From assembly GCF_000208925.1 (NCBI RefSeq), contig NW_001914860.1, forward strand, positions 311,612-375,611: a stretch of 64,000 nucleotides of DNA, written 5' to 3'. The stretch is from Entamoeba histolytica HM-1:IMSS (Eukaryota; Evosea; Mastigamoebida; Endamoebidae). The notes beneath the pieces are model-generated. The model made no database searches. It was not told the origin of the DNA and saw only the letters and a list, made by a program, of their open reading frames with translations. A program made the position numbers and the translations under genes. This document shows positions 20,887-32,292 of the stretch, piece by piece (positions within the stretch are counted from its first letter, which is position 1; every line of letters begins with the position of its first letter).

Positions 20887-21379
20887 ATAAATAGAAATAA
20901 AAAATAAATATAAGTCAAGTATTTTATAAATATTTAAAAAATTATCTTCTCTAAACATAAAACAAACTTTTAAATAACAACTAACACATTTGTCTTCCTT
21001 ATTTAAAAAAAGGGAGATAAGATTTAAGTAATTTTGGTTATTAAAACTTAATAGATACATTCAGGTTGTGAGTGATTTTAAATGTTTATTCAATTATTTT
21101 AGTTATTTCTTTGTTTATTAAAAAAATTTTTATTCAATTGAAATTTTACTATAATTCTTATAAATAATTAATTTCAAACGATTTTATTCTTAATTTTAAC
21201 TAAATAAAACAATTACATCAAGTTTTTAATTTCCAATAATATTCAATTTTTCTATTATTGAAGTTATTTAATAAACTAAAATAAAAATTATAATCAAAAA
21301 TTTTAATATAAAGTACAAAAATTATATTTTAATTTTAATAATACAACATTTAACCTTCTTATTTCCCCTTTCTTATTTT
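20887..21379. other. Gene-free stretch between SINE2 and the RAD51D-like gene
   Basis: About 490 bases, very AT-rich. A 61-codon minus-strand frame lies across the SINE border and has no family features. Confidence 0.45.
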
Positions 21380-22489
21380 TTATTCATTAATGTCTTCTTT
21401 AAATAATAATTGAGGTTTTATAAGTAAAGCACTAACTTGGTTATCTTGAGACATAATTGCAATTCTCATTGTAGGAAATGAAGGATATCCATTTTTCAAG
21501 ACTGTTTCAACCAAATGAGGTGATTGGTTTTCATAAAGTACTATTTGTTGAAATGTAATATTCTATAAAAATAAGTATCACAAAATGAAAAAAGGTTTAA
21601 ACAAACTATCATAATAAGTTGTTGAGAGAATGCAATGGAACAAATACGATTTAAAAATTGAACTGTTTTTTGATATAAAGGAGATGATATCAATAAGTTG
21701 CCTTGAATTAATTGAGACAATGAATTAATAACTACCATTTGACTTTTTGTTTCTTTCTAAAGTAGATAAGAATATTCCAATAAATGTATTTTATATAGTT
21801 AAAGTAATAAACAAACAATAATACCTTCAAATAAATTATCTAATTTATAAAATGATTGAATAGTAATTACATGAATACGAGTGAAATAAATATTAATTAT
21901 ATCTGTTTCAGTACAACCAAATTGATTATTCAATATGTCAAAAACAATATCAAAATCAGGATGTGAAAGAGTATCAATCCAAAGTACATCTCCATTTGTT
22001 GAAACTAAAAAAGAACACATAACCGTTATTATTACATGGTTGATTGGTCCATCAATATTTCCAATAAAATCATAAAATCTTCCTTGAACTAGTCCATTAT
22101 CAGGTAATGCATTATCAATTCTAATTTATTACTTCTATTTCTCTAAAATTATAAAAGTAATACAAACGCAGTAATTCCTGTTGTAATAGGATGTATAGTA
22201 ATAGAATCTTTCCAGTCTTTGAGAGTATAACTTCTAGAAATTAGTTGAAGGGCAAACTTGAGTTGTAATTTTTTAACTTGCTCAAGATCAGTGATAATTC
22301 CTTCAAATTTTGATAAAGGTGCTTTAATAAAATCATTAACTAACAAATTAATAGAATAGTATTAATAATTTTATATCATAACAAACCAGTTGTAATATGG
22401 TTTTTAATTAATAATTCACACCCTTTACCACTAAAATATTGTTTTAAACGTTCATCTTTAATACGGGTATTTCCAGTGATATAATTCAT
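21380..22489 (-). CDS. RAD51D-like RecA-family recombination protein, five exons
   Basis: Four introns of 44-60 bases, all GTTTGT...AG, join exons 22387-22489, 22168-22339, 21817-22120, 21607-21756 and 21380-21562 into 303 codons with consistent phase. The order of features follows RAD51D. An N-terminal helical part contains CELLIKNHITTG. Then come TTGITAIDNALPDNGLVQGR ([20 protein letters not shown] in human), DVLWIDTLSHPDFDIVFDIL, RIHVITIQSFYKLDNLFE, QMVVINSLSQLIQG (Walker B position) and the beta strand LIMINIT. The Walker A position reads GNIDGPINHV, with no GKT/GKS, and Walker B has Asn for Asp, so ATP binding is probably lost. RAD51 paralogs act as structural partners in recombination repair. 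XRCC2 is the main alternative. Confidence 0.65.
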
Positions 22490-22564
22490 TTAATAATAAA
22501 ATAAATAAATTTGAAGATAAAGAGATGAAACAGATAAAAATCTTAAAAACTAAAAAAACTTCAA

Positions 22565-23626
22565 TCATTTCAACCAATCTTTAAACTCTTGGAATGGACA
22601 AAGTTTTACTTGATTATTACATATTCTTAATATTTGAGAATTATATGACGCTCTGACAAAATAATCAATACCTATTTGAACTTTTTCTATAAAAATGTGA
22701 GAACTATATGGAGGTAATTGTATGTCTTGTTGATGAAGAGAAACCATTAAAGAGTATAACGTATCATCATGACCAGAAATGAGTTCGATGATAGGCAAAG
22801 AAGAAGTTGAACAATTTGTTTCTTTACAAATTGAAGTTCCATCTAAAAAGGAAATAATTTCATCTCTTAAATACTTTGTTGACAACGACGATACTTGAGA
22901 ATCTAATAAATAGCCTGCCATATAACTTAAATACATTTCAGAAGAAATTACATCATCTATAGTAATTTGTTCTTTTTCGTTTGATGGGAATGGAATATTG
23001 TAACAATTTAAGACTTGTAAATAATCATAAACATTAATAAATGATGTAATCAAATTTGTTGTTTTAAATTCTCCTTTAAACAATCTTTTAAATTTAAAGA
23101 TTAATTGTTTTATATTATCATTCATAGTATCTTCAAGTATTTTTAATCTTTTATTTCGTTCTGCAACTGTTGTATTATCAATAATATAATGAGGTGCAAA
23201 ATACTGACTATTTGTTGTATCAATTAATTCAGTATTTACTTTTTGATTTAATAATCCTTCTATTAATGCTTTTGCTGAATTAATTGTTCTATTACATTGT
23301 GTACTTTGTGCTCTAATACTTTCAAAAGTAATATTACTAATTCCATATTCTTTTAATAATTGGTTTATAGCAATTCCTAAATTATTCATTTGTTTTTTTC
23401 CTATATCAGTTAATTCACCAATAACGCATTCACCTTCATTACATTTTGTTTGATTAACATTTGCAAAAATACTATTTCTATCACCATGTCTTGTTATAAT
23501 TATAATTTTATTAAGCGTTGAGTTATTTAAATGTTTTAATGAAAAGGTAGGAACATTACAGAATTCTGCGTAACAATAAGTGAAAGATACTTGAATAAGA
23601 ATAATAATAAATAGAAGAAAGACCAT
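22565..23626 (-). CDS. Secreted histidine acid phosphatase
   Basis: Histidine acid phosphatases hydrolyse phosphomonoesters through a phosphohistidine. The 353-residue product starts with a hydrophobic signal peptide (MVFLLFIIILIQVSFTYCYA). The catalytic ITRHGDRNSIF follows at about residues 44-54 (RHGxR, with Asn in place of the usual Pro). RAQSTQCNRTINSAKALIEG near residue 105 matches the second active-site arginine block (R..D..R type). ELISGHDDTLYSLM near residue 285 carries the catalytic HD. There are at least eight cysteines and several N-glycosylation sites, as in lysosomal or secreted members. The protein ends shortly after QILRICNNQVKLCPFQEF, with no membrane anchor. A phagosomal or extracellular role is likely. 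Confidence 0.85.
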   Translation of the reverse strand: MVFLLFIIILIQVSFTYCYAEFCNVPTFSLKHLNNSTLNKIIIITRHGDRNSIFANVNQTKCNEGECVIGELTDIGKKQMNNLGIAINQLLKEYGISNITFESIRAQSTQCNRTINSAKALIEGLLNQKVNTELIDTTNSQYFAPHYIIDNTTVAERNKRLKILEDTMNDNIKQLIFKFKRLFKGEFKTTNLITSFINVYDYLQVLNCYNIPFPSNEKEQITIDDVISSEMYLSYMAGYLLDSQVSSLSTKYLRDEIISFLDGTSICKETNCSTSSLPIIELISGHDDTLYSLMVSLHQQDIQLPPYSSHIFIEKVQIGIDYFVRASYNSQILRICNNQVKLCPFQEFKDWLK

Positions 23627-23804
23627 CTCTTATTATTCTTTTTTAAGTTCTTATTAAATATTTTTTTTTTAAAGAGAGAAACAAAAATAATAATACAAAT
23701 CCTTTTTTTAGGAAAAACTTTTTTTAACTTTTGCTTATGAGCAATCTTCCACGTTGGTTATATTCTTTATTCTAAACAGGATCTGATTAGTTCCTATATT
23801 AACA

Positions 23805-26255
23805 ATGACTGAAGTCATGAACACAAAACAAGCATTTGACTATTGGATCAATATAGAAAAAGAGTATTTAAAAACAATTAAATACGTTCCAAATCGTCCA
23901 TTCAAAACAGTTTGTTTCCTTTAAATCCTCAATTTATATATAAATATTTATACAGCTTCTTAGCCGCGTGAATTACAAGTGTGGATTTGGAAAGAAATTT
24001 TTCAAGAAACTTCTCCATTTAGTGTTGTGGACTTTATAGCAAAGTTACATCAAGTTAAAAAATTATGGCAAATGACTAGTAAAGATGCACTTCTTACAGA
24101 AGATGAACAAAAAGATAGTAAAGCTTTAACCCAATTTTTTGGAGAAGACATAAATGATAATACACCATCACAAAGTCCAAGGATTCCAGAAATAAGTAAT
24201 GAAGAATATAATAAAGAGTTCGAAGAATGGAAAGAAAAAATTAAAGACTTTGAAGTAATGAATTTAATGATAAAGGAAAAAGAAGAAAAATTAAAAAAAA
24301 AAGAAAATGAGTTAATGGATAAAGAAAAAAAACTTTTAGATCAAGAATCAAATGTTCGTTCACGTGAAGCAGAAGTTATGCTTTGTGATATTCAATACGA
24401 TAAAAAAGAAGAAAAATTAAAAGAAATAGAACAAATATTAGACACGAAAAAAAAAGAGTTAAAGGAATTACAATTACAAATCAAAGAACAACAAAAAATA
24501 CTTGATGAAAGGATTAAAACAATTGAAACTAAAGAACAATCAGTTGAAGGAAAAAAGAGACAATTAGAAATAGATGAAAAGGTATTAAAAATTAGAATGG
24601 AAGAAGCAGAAAAAGTTATTAAATCACCAGAAAATATTAGTCGTGTACATTCTATGGATTTATGTAATCTTAGTACATTAGCATCTCCAAGAAATCGTGG
24701 AAATAAACCTCTTACACCAACAATATCATCTCCTAGAATGATGATACTTATGTCAAGAGAAAGAAAAGCGTCATTAGACCCAAAAGAAGGTGAAGATACT
24801 TTATCAAATCAAGTAAGAAATTTATTAAAAGAAAACTTTACTCAAATGCAAGAAATAAATATTTTAAAAGAAGGACTTGAAGAAGCAAGACTAGAAAATA
24901 TTAGACAAGCTGATCTTTTAAAAACTCAAACAGTATTTACTGAAATTAAATCAAAGAAAACATTAAGTGAAGAAGAAATTGATCAATTTATTGAAGTATT
25001 AACAAAGCTAATTGATAATAAATCAAAAGAAACAAGAGAAGCAATGGCATTAGGTATTTATGGAATTGTTAAAATTCATATTCCAAAAACACAAAATGCT
25101 ATACTAAGGAAATCATTATGTGGTAAAACTAAATTTAAATATAGTACTAGACGTAAATCAGCAGATATGACTCCTTTAGAAATTAAAATTGAATCAGCTG
25201 AAATGGCACTCTCAATTAGTCAATTTGCTAATGATGAATTTCATTATTTTCAGGGATTAGTAGAATTTAATGAAATTTATGTAAAAGCTTTATTAGCAAC
25301 AACTACATATAAAAAACTTGGAGAACAAATTAGTCAAGTGTTAACTCCTTTAATAACATTAAGTCGAAATATTGTTAATGGATTAGAAGAGTCTATGTCA
25401 AGAGAAAGAACAGTTCCAATAGGTGAATTAATGAAAAAATATTTGGACAATTTTAATGTATTTACTGAGTATTTCTCTAATTATCAAACAATGACTAAAA
25501 CATTCCCTGATATCCAAGAAAATCTTGAATTAAACAAACAAGTTGTACTATGTATATCTGCCTATGTACAAACTCAAAGAGATGCTTCTATATCTAATGG
25601 ATCAAATCAAAACTTTACTCCACCATTACCACAATCACCAGCAACTTACCTTCATTTCCCAATTTCAAGGTTAGAAGAATATGTTAAGTTTTTTGCAGCA
25701 ACAATCAAACAATCAGCTCCAATTAACAATGATTATTCTTCATTAAATGAATGTTATGAAGCATTAAAAACAATACATAAATCATCATTGTCATTACTTC
25801 AAACAGCAGCTTCCTTAGATGATTTATCACTGGTTGAAATGATTTTACGAAAATCTACTGGAGCTTTGGTTCAAAAAAGAAGAAAGCTATTATACTACGG
25901 GTTATTGATTCCTATTAATGATGAATTTCCTAAAAAAGGACCAAGGCTATGTTTTTTGATGAGTGACATGCTTCTTATTACAGTTATCAAAAAAGTTAAT
26001 GATGTTCCTGTAGATGATGGGTGGGTTATGAGAAAATTTACCTCTTCAATAGAATGGACTAAAAAAGATCTTATGTCATTAGTTATTAATGAAGAAATTC
26101 GAATTGAATTAAATCCACCAGTAACAGGTTTAGTTGTTAGTGATGGTGAAGTTCACAATGCATTTTTAGTAATTCAAAATGACATAAAACTTCATTTTAT
26201 TGCATGTTCAGAGTGTAATAGAGATAAATGGTTGAATTTAATTGAGTCTTTGTAA
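23805..26255 (+). CDS. RhoGEF with coiled coil and DH-PH module, two exons
   Basis: Exon 1 (23805-23909) encodes 35 residues; intron 23910-23963 (GTTTGT to TTCTTAG) joins them to PRELQVWIWKEIFQETSPFS in exon 2. The product is 798 residues. Residues about 110-260 form a long Lys/Glu-rich coiled coil. A Ser/Pro-rich linker follows with a repeated SPR motif. From about 440 a DH domain is recognisable from its helices: DEFHYFQGLVEFNEIYVKAL, PLITLSRNIVNGLEESM and FPISRLEEYVKFFAATIKQS in the position of the LPxxRxxxY segment. The last 120 residues form a PH domain (RRKLLYYGLLIPI, LCFLMSDMLLIT, LHFIACSECNRDKWLNLIE). It probably activates a Rho/Rac GTPase in actin control. The N-terminal domain is unknown to me. 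Confidence 0.72.
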
Positions 26256-26385
26256 TGAATAGAATGCTTTCTATACTAAATAAAATAGTAAATGTAAATA
26301 GTATGGTTTATTAAAAATGTAATAATATTATATTTTATTTGAAGTAACCCTAAAAAACTTTGAGAGACATTAGACTGTTATTGAT

Positions 26386-27225
26386 ATGAACGAAGAATCA
26401 GCTCAAGCAGTGTATGCTTATTTAATTAAAAATGGACTTAAGAAAACAGCAAAGTCCTTTTTAAAAGAAAAGAAAATTGAAATTAAAGGCGAGACATCTA
26501 TTGACATTGACACATTAATTGAAGAAAAAATGAACCAACTTCAGAAAGAAAAGAAACAAGAAGTTTGTAAAGAAGATAATAATGAAAAGGTAATTAAAGA
26601 ACCAAAAACAGAAGAAAAAAAAGAAAAGAAGTCTAAAAAGAAAGAAGCCAAAATAGTTGAGAAGGAAAAAGAAGAAATTGAGAAAGAAGAAGTTAGTATT
26701 AAAGAAACTAAAGAAGAAGAAACTAAAGAAGATAAAAAAGCTATCAAAAAACCAAAAGATGAAAATGTTGAGAAGAAAGAGAAAAAAGAAGCTAAGAAAG
26801 AAGAAGGACATAAAAAGTTAAGTAAAGAAGAGAAAAAAGCTCTTAAGAAACAAAAAAAAGCTAAAAAAGAAGCAAAAAAACAAGTTGATGAAGAGAATGA
26901 AGAAAAAGAGGTTGAATCAAAACCACAAACAAGTGAAGTTCAAATGAAAAGTTTAGAGAAAAAAGTAAAGAAACAAACAAATAATGGTTGGAAAGGTGGT
27001 AAGTTTGGAGACTACAGTTGTAATGGAGAAAAGATTGATAGAAATAATGTGGAAAGAAAAGCTGCTGCTGCATATGGAGATGTAGAGAAGATTCCTAACG
27101 CTGCACGTACTCTCCATGAAACTAAAGGAAAAGGATTTCAAAAGTCCAAAACTAAATTAAAAAGAACAGACTTTAAAGGTAAGATTGATCCATATGCTGT
27201 TCAATCCATCAAATTTGATGACTGA
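26386..27225 (+). CDS. SRP40 / Nopp140-type nucleolar protein
   Basis: Nopp140-type proteins are nucleolar chaperones of box C/D and H/ACA snoRNPs. The three parts of the family are present in 279 residues. An N-terminal LisH motif is followed by a long, low-complexity Lys/Glu region from about 55 to 200 with many KEEKK-type units. The C-terminal SRP40 domain has WKGGKFGDYSC, ERKAAAAYGDV, TKGKGFQKSKTKLKRTDFKG and the family ending VQSIKFD. The serine-rich acidic patches of animal Nopp140 are replaced here by plain Lys/Glu repeats. Several frames overlap it on the other strand; these are shadows of the low-complexity sequence. Confidence 0.85.
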   Translation: MNEESAQAVYAYLIKNGLKKTAKSFLKEKKIEIKGETSIDIDTLIEEKMNQLQKEKKQEVCKEDNNEKVIKEPKTEEKKEKKSKKKEAKIVEKEKEEIEKEEVSIKETKEEETKEDKKAIKKPKDENVEKKEKKEAKKEEGHKKLSKEEKKALKKQKKAKKEAKKQVDEENEEKEVESKPQTSEVQMKSLEKKVKKQTNNGWKGGKFGDYSCNGEKIDRNNVERKAAAAYGDVEKIPNAARTLHETKGKGFQKSKTKLKRTDFKGKIDPYAVQSIKFDD

Positions 27226-27834
27226 TTTATTTTTTGTTATTTATTTTAAGTTCTATTTATTCTTTCTATAAATAAAAACTAATGTTTATTGATTCTTTTA
27301 TTTTCTAACAATTTGTTTATTAATAAATAAATCTTCTAAATTTTCATTGTTATTGAATGAACTAAAATGTATTTCTTGTTGTTTTGAGATATTACAGTTA
27401 TTGGTTTTAATTACGTATTATTGTACTTATTATAGTTACTGAATTTTTTTAATACTACGTTAGATAAATGTAATTGAAAAAGAATAAATTAACATTGGAT
27501 GGTTTGTTAAAATGAAATAATCATACATTGAAAATGATTTTATTTCTTCTTTTGATTTTCAAAGGTTTTTTTTACTTTTGTTTTTATTTTTTATATTGTT
27601 CATATTTTTTAATTTTACCTAAAAAATAGGCAGTAATTGATTAAAAACACTTTGTGATTGAAATATAATGTCATCAAATAGTTTGTTTAACATATGAACG
27701 AAATTAAGTAAAAAGAAATGAAGAAGAATCAAAAAAGTTTCTTTTTTAACTTCCATAAAAAAAATAGATTAATTAAAGAGTGTTGTATAAACAATAAAAG
27801 AATTTAAGGAAACAATGAAGAATGAATTAGCTCT
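27226..27834. other. Convergent gap between SRP40 and alpha-amylase
   Basis: About 600 AT-rich bases holding two 3' flanks. No ORF, repeat or known element was seen. Confidence 0.45.
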
Positions 27835-29685
27835 TTAATTATCTTCTTTAATACCTAATTCTTTAGCTGAAATAGAACCAAGTCCCATCCATCCTCTCAT
27901 AGCATTAATAATAGCAGTGTCTCTATGTGTTCTAGTATAATCAGATCCTCTCCATCCTTCAACAGTATATCCTCCTGCATCAGCAACATATGCTTGTCTT
28001 TTTGGAACTGATTTACATGATCCACACCATTGCCCAGTACATAATGAACAATCAGATAATCCATCAGGGAATCCATCATTACCATTGGCTCCATCTATTA
28101 AAGTATAAGATGATAATAATAAACGATGTGTCCAATTTCTATCAGTTCTTGAGAATAATTGAACTTCAAATTGTCTATGTCTATCAACATTCTTTTCTTT
28201 AACTAATACAGATCCTTGGTCATGCATATCTCTTGATGATGATCCTGGTTTTTGTTGATCATGATCATCATTTTCAATTACCAATCTTTCCCAGTCAATA
28301 GTTCCTTCACATTTACCCCATTCATTTGGATACCATGATTGCCAAATTTTTACCTTTTTAATATCTTCATCACTGAGTCCATTAGCTTTAAGTTGTTCAG
28401 TTAAATATTTAGTGTATTGGTAATCACCATAATTGCACCATAACAAATCTCCTTCTCCTCCAAGAATTACTTCTAAATATGCCATAAAATCATCTGGAAG
28501 TGCTCCTCCCATATATGTTTTAACTTTTCCAAAGATTGCTGCAATATCGTCTGGTCTAATATGTTTAGCAGCATCCATTCTAATTCCTGAAGCTCCTGCT
28601 CCAAGATTTTCAACAATCCATGTTGCAATTCTATCTCTAACATATTCATTTTCTGTTGCAAGATCAAGTAATCCTGACAAATAACCTGCATTCATAATAA
28701 ATCCATCACTCCATGAATTAAGTGATCTTTCACAATGGAAATGTAATGGACCATAAGCAGCTCCTGGGAATTCTGCAGTATTAATTTTTCCAGTATATTT
28801 ATCAGTTCCATATGTGAATCCCATAGTATAATATGGTGATTTACTGAATGAAATCTTTGGTCCCCAGAAATTACCACCATTACAATGATTTAATACATCA
28901 TTTCCTCCTCCAGTCATATGATTTAATACCATATCATTATAAACTAATACATTATGTTTTCTACATGCTTTTACCATTTCTCTATATTGTTGTCTTGTTC
29001 CCATTCTTGAATTTAATTTATATGCAACTGGTTGATAAATCCAATACCATGGATTTAATAAATTATCTTGTGGTTGATCAAATGATAAAACTGCATCTTG
29101 TGGTGGATAAACTTTAACAGCTAACCATCCTGCTTTTCCCATAAATTCACATTCTTTTCCAATATCTTCAAATGGCCATCCAAACATTTCTACAATTCCT
29201 CCTTTTTGTCCTTTATTATAATTTGGTGCTAAATTAGCAGCTGGAATACTCCATACAAAGTCAAGTGGTTCAAGATCAATATATTCTGTAGCATCTCCAT
29301 CCATATGAACAATAACTCTAATCTTTAAATCTTCTTCTGGAAGTGTTTCTTTAGAAACTTCATAAACTTCTGATTCAGATGGAACACCATTATATTCATA
29401 AGTTATTTTTTTAATATTATATTTTGGATTAACAGTTGGTACAACTGTAACAGTAGCAGCAATTCTAGAAGTGTTTTTATATTGAATTCTAGCATAGGCA
29501 ACAACATGTGAATATCCTTGATAACTTTCAATCCAATCTTCACTTCCTCTTGGTGGAGTTTGCCATCTTGATTCTTCAGCAGAAGGTTTCATAGAAATAT
29601 CATTTCCATTACATCCAAATTGACCATTATTTGAATTGCATGTTTGAGCAAAAGCAACAGCAATGAATAAAAGTAAGAAATTCAT
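27835..29685 (-). CDS. Secreted alpha-amylase (GH13)
   Basis: Alpha-amylase cuts internal alpha-1,4 bonds of starch and glycogen. The 616-residue protein starts with a signal peptide (MNFLLLFIAVAFAQ). After an extra N-terminal domain of about 150 residues comes the (beta/alpha)8 barrel, with all four GH13 regions. Region I is NDMVLNHMTGG, region II is GIRMDAAKHI (nucleophile Asp), region III is MAYLEVI (acid/base Glu) and region IV is ENDDHDQQ (HD). The C-terminal part has a cysteine-rich segment with CSLCTGQWCGSCKSV. The gene is intronless. An Inr-like AAAATTCA immediately precedes the ATG. In a gut parasite this enzyme would digest dietary starch or bacterial glycogen; that use is inferred. 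Confidence 0.92.
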   Translation of the reverse strand: MNFLLLFIAVAFAQTCNSNNGQFGCNGNDISMKPSAEESRWQTPPRGSEDWIESYQGYSHVVAYARIQYKNTSRIAATVTVVPTVNPKYNIKKITYEYNGVPSESEVYEVSKETLPEEDLKIRVIVHMDGDATEYIDLEPLDFVWSIPAANLAPNYNKGQKGGIVEMFGWPFEDIGKECEFMGKAGWLAVKVYPPQDAVLSFDQPQDNLLNPWYWIYQPVAYKLNSRMGTRQQYREMVKACRKHNVLVYNDMVLNHMTGGGNDVLNHCNGGNFWGPKISFSKSPYYTMGFTYGTDKYTGKINTAEFPGAAYGPLHFHCERSLNSWSDGFIMNAGYLSGLLDLATENEYVRDRIATWIVENLGAGASGIRMDAAKHIRPDDIAAIFGKVKTYMGGALPDDFMAYLEVILGGEGDLLWCNYGDYQYTKYLTEQLKANGLSDEDIKKVKIWQSWYPNEWGKCEGTIDWERLVIENDDHDQQKPGSSSRDMHDQGSVLVKEKNVDRHRQFEVQLFSRTDRNWTHRLLLSSYTLIDGANGNDGFPDGLSDCSLCTGQWCGSCKSVPKRQAYVADAGGYTVEGWRGSDYTRTHRDTAIINAMRGWMGLGSISAKELGIKEDN

Positions 29686-30023
29686 TAATGAATTTTAAGT
29701 TAAAAAAATAAGATTAAATACTCTAACTGAAACTATTGAATTTTCGTTTATGATTATTCATATTCGTTAAGTATAGAATAATTTGTAATAAAAATAATAA
29801 ATCTATTAGTAAATAATGATTTGCTTTAATTACAAGAATATTTTTATTGAAAAATAATTTCAAACATAATGAAATTTCTTTCTTGACTTTTGGATTTTTC
29901 AACTTTATAAAGAATTATATAAATAATAAACTAAATTATTATTTTATGAAATTTATTTTTAACTTTTCTATAAAGAAAAAAGAATAACAAAAAAAAAAAA
30001 AAAACGAACAACATAAAAATTAA
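29686..30023. other. Upstream flank of alpha-amylase
   Basis: About 340 AT-rich bases with an A tract at 29989-30004. Apart from the initiator-like site, nothing was seen. Confidence 0.4.
29689..29696 (-). promoter_or_regulatory. Initiator-like element of alpha-amylase
   Basis: On the minus strand AAAATTCA lies three bases before the ATG. The Entamoeba initiator consensus is AAAAATTCA, and start sites usually lie a few bases before the ATG. Consensus match only. Confidence 0.4.
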
Positions 30024-31924
30024 TCAGAAAAGATTTCCAACATCAACTTCATCTTTCTCTTTAATTGAATGAACAAAAACAAGATTTGGAAAAACACCTG
30101 AACCTGAATTTTGCCAATCATTATAAATTTCAGTAAAATATTCATACAATCTTTTACTTGATTTAATAAAATTCTTTTGAGAATGCGTCAATTTTTCTAA
30201 TCTTATCTTTTCAAATCTTCTTCTTACTTTTTTAATAATTTTAATGTCTAATTGTAATGGAGTTATTCCATCAATATTTTCTTGAACTTCATATAATTTT
30301 TTTTCAACTTCATCTAAAGAATTATTTTCAATATTTTTAACTTTTGCAAATGTTCCTTTAAATAAAAGTAATTGAGTAAATAAACTAATAACATTTTCTT
30401 CCCAAAAATATGCTAATGAGTTAAATTGTTTATCAAGAAGATAGTCTAAAAAAAAGTATTGTCTTGTACGACTACTAAAAAGATCAGCATATGAATATAA
30501 TAATGTTAATATTCTTTGAATAGTAATTACATTTTCACTTTCAATAATTTTATCAATGAAATTACAAAACAATTTAATATCAAATTCTTTTTTTAATAAT
30601 AATACTTTATTTCTTAATTTATCAAAAAAAAATTCAAGGTCTGATATTGTTGCTATTCGTTATTAGTTTATTATGTTATTGTTTGTATTTATTTATAAAA
30701 CAAACATAAAACATCATCGGGATCAAAGAAATTCGTTCTTTTTACTTCATAACTCATAAAAAAATTAATCATCTTTGGATGAACTGATGTAACAATTACA
30801 CCATCTATAGTATGTATATATGGATCTGAAATATCTAAAGTATTATAATATTTTAAATATGTTTCAAGAAGAACATCAAATCCATTAAATGTAGACCATT
30901 GTAAAACTCTAAATATTAAATAACATTTTCTTTATTGTAGATTTATTTTATTTGTTTTATAAAAATACTTTATAATATCATAAAAATATTATAACAAACT
31001 TATTTGTTGTATGTTTTTCTAATACAGAAACAACTTCTCTAAAAGTCATTATAAAAAACGCTTTTTCATTCTTTAAGAATGATAAATCCTATTAGTCAGA
31101 TTGTGTCTTTTTTTTATAAAATATTATTTTATTAAATATTAGAAACAAACAATTTCTAATTCCATTGGTTTTAATTTTTGGTCAAATTCATCCCAACAAA
31201 GTAATGTTGGAAAATGTTTCAGAAGTGATTTTTTTGGTGAATAATTAATTTTTATTTGAAATAAATTTGTATAATATTGTGTTAATTTAATTCTGAACGA
31301 TGGAAATCTAAAATATGCTAATGCAAAGAATTTTACTGAAAAAGGAACAAACTCAGCAGATACATTCATTACTAATGCTTTATCTTTTCCTTTTTTAAAT
31401 CGTGAAAATATTGACACTTTTTTCTTTGATTGAGCTACAACTACTGGTCTTTCTGCATCAATCGAACATGTTCTCTTTTCTAATTCTGTGTGAAGAGAAT
31501 CTACTGTTCCTCTATAAATTGCAGATGGTAGAACAATGTCGAATGTCATTCGAGACAAACCTTTAATTACAAAGTCAAGTGTTTTTTTTAAATGATCACG
31601 ATACAATGAATACATATTAGTTGATGTATCTGATGAGAAATTTTCATAAAATAATGGATGAGTAATAACTGTCATAAGTAAATTAAGTAATGTAGCGTCT
31701 GTTTCTATTTCTAATGCAATAAGTAAACATGAATCCCAAATTTCATATAATGTTGGTATTATTGTTGGTGGTTGTGAAGAAGAAAGAAGTAATGTTAAAC
31801 GTTGTGCACATAATAAAGAAGTTACTGTATTACTTGAGTGTTTTTTATTAAACTGTTTAGCATATGAATTAAATTTAGCAGCTTCTTTTGAAAAGGAGCC
31901 ACTGTTTGGTTTTATATTTTTCAT
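30024..31924 (-). CDS. Large helical protein, possibly DUF1765 family, four exons
   Basis: Two separate frames on the minus strand join through two short exons between them. Exons are 31151-31924, 31000-31088, 30706-30908 and 30024-30652; introns are 62, 91 and 53 bases, all GTTTGT...AG, and phase is kept throughout. The product is 564 residues. It is mostly helical, with LYEIWDSCLLIALEIETDAT early, a basic patch KKKVSIFSRFKKGKDKAL at about 170, FFALAYFRFPSFRIKLTQYY, then VLQWSTFNGFDVLLETYLKY, and a C-terminal basic helix (IKKVRRRFEKIRLEKL). No signal peptide or clear membrane span. The shape and FP-SFR segment remind me of DUF1765, a family of unknown function in fungi, slime moulds and Entamoeba, but I cannot confirm this. 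Confidence 0.6.
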
Positions 31925-32292
31925 AAAAGAATCACTATTTTATTTTGTTCAAAACTTTATTTTTTATTTTCTTCTTTTTTTTTTCTTATTAAATAACTGG
32001 ATTGAATTGACGATTTCTCATAACAGTTATAACTAACTTTTTTTAATTAGTATCATTAACCGTAATAATATTCATTTTTTTTTTTATTTCAACACTTCTC
32101 ATCTCTATTAAATTACCTCTACTTCTTTTATTATAACATTTTCTTTTACTAAATAAACTGCAAAATTAAAAGAACTAATAATAAAAACGTCAAAATAAAT
32201 CAAAAATTCTGATAAACCAGAAAAAAAAAAAGAAGAAAAAAATTTGTGAAAATAAACTATAAACTGTGCAAATTATTGTTATTTATCTTAAA
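31925..32292. other. Divergent intergenic stretch before the TBC gene
   Basis: About 370 bases of T-rich and then A-rich DNA between divergent genes. No clear TATA-like element was seen. Confidence 0.4.

Noticed and set aside
26515..27141. Four minus-strand frames rich in Phe and Ser
   Set aside because: They are the reverse reading of the Lys/Glu repeats in the SRP40-like gene.
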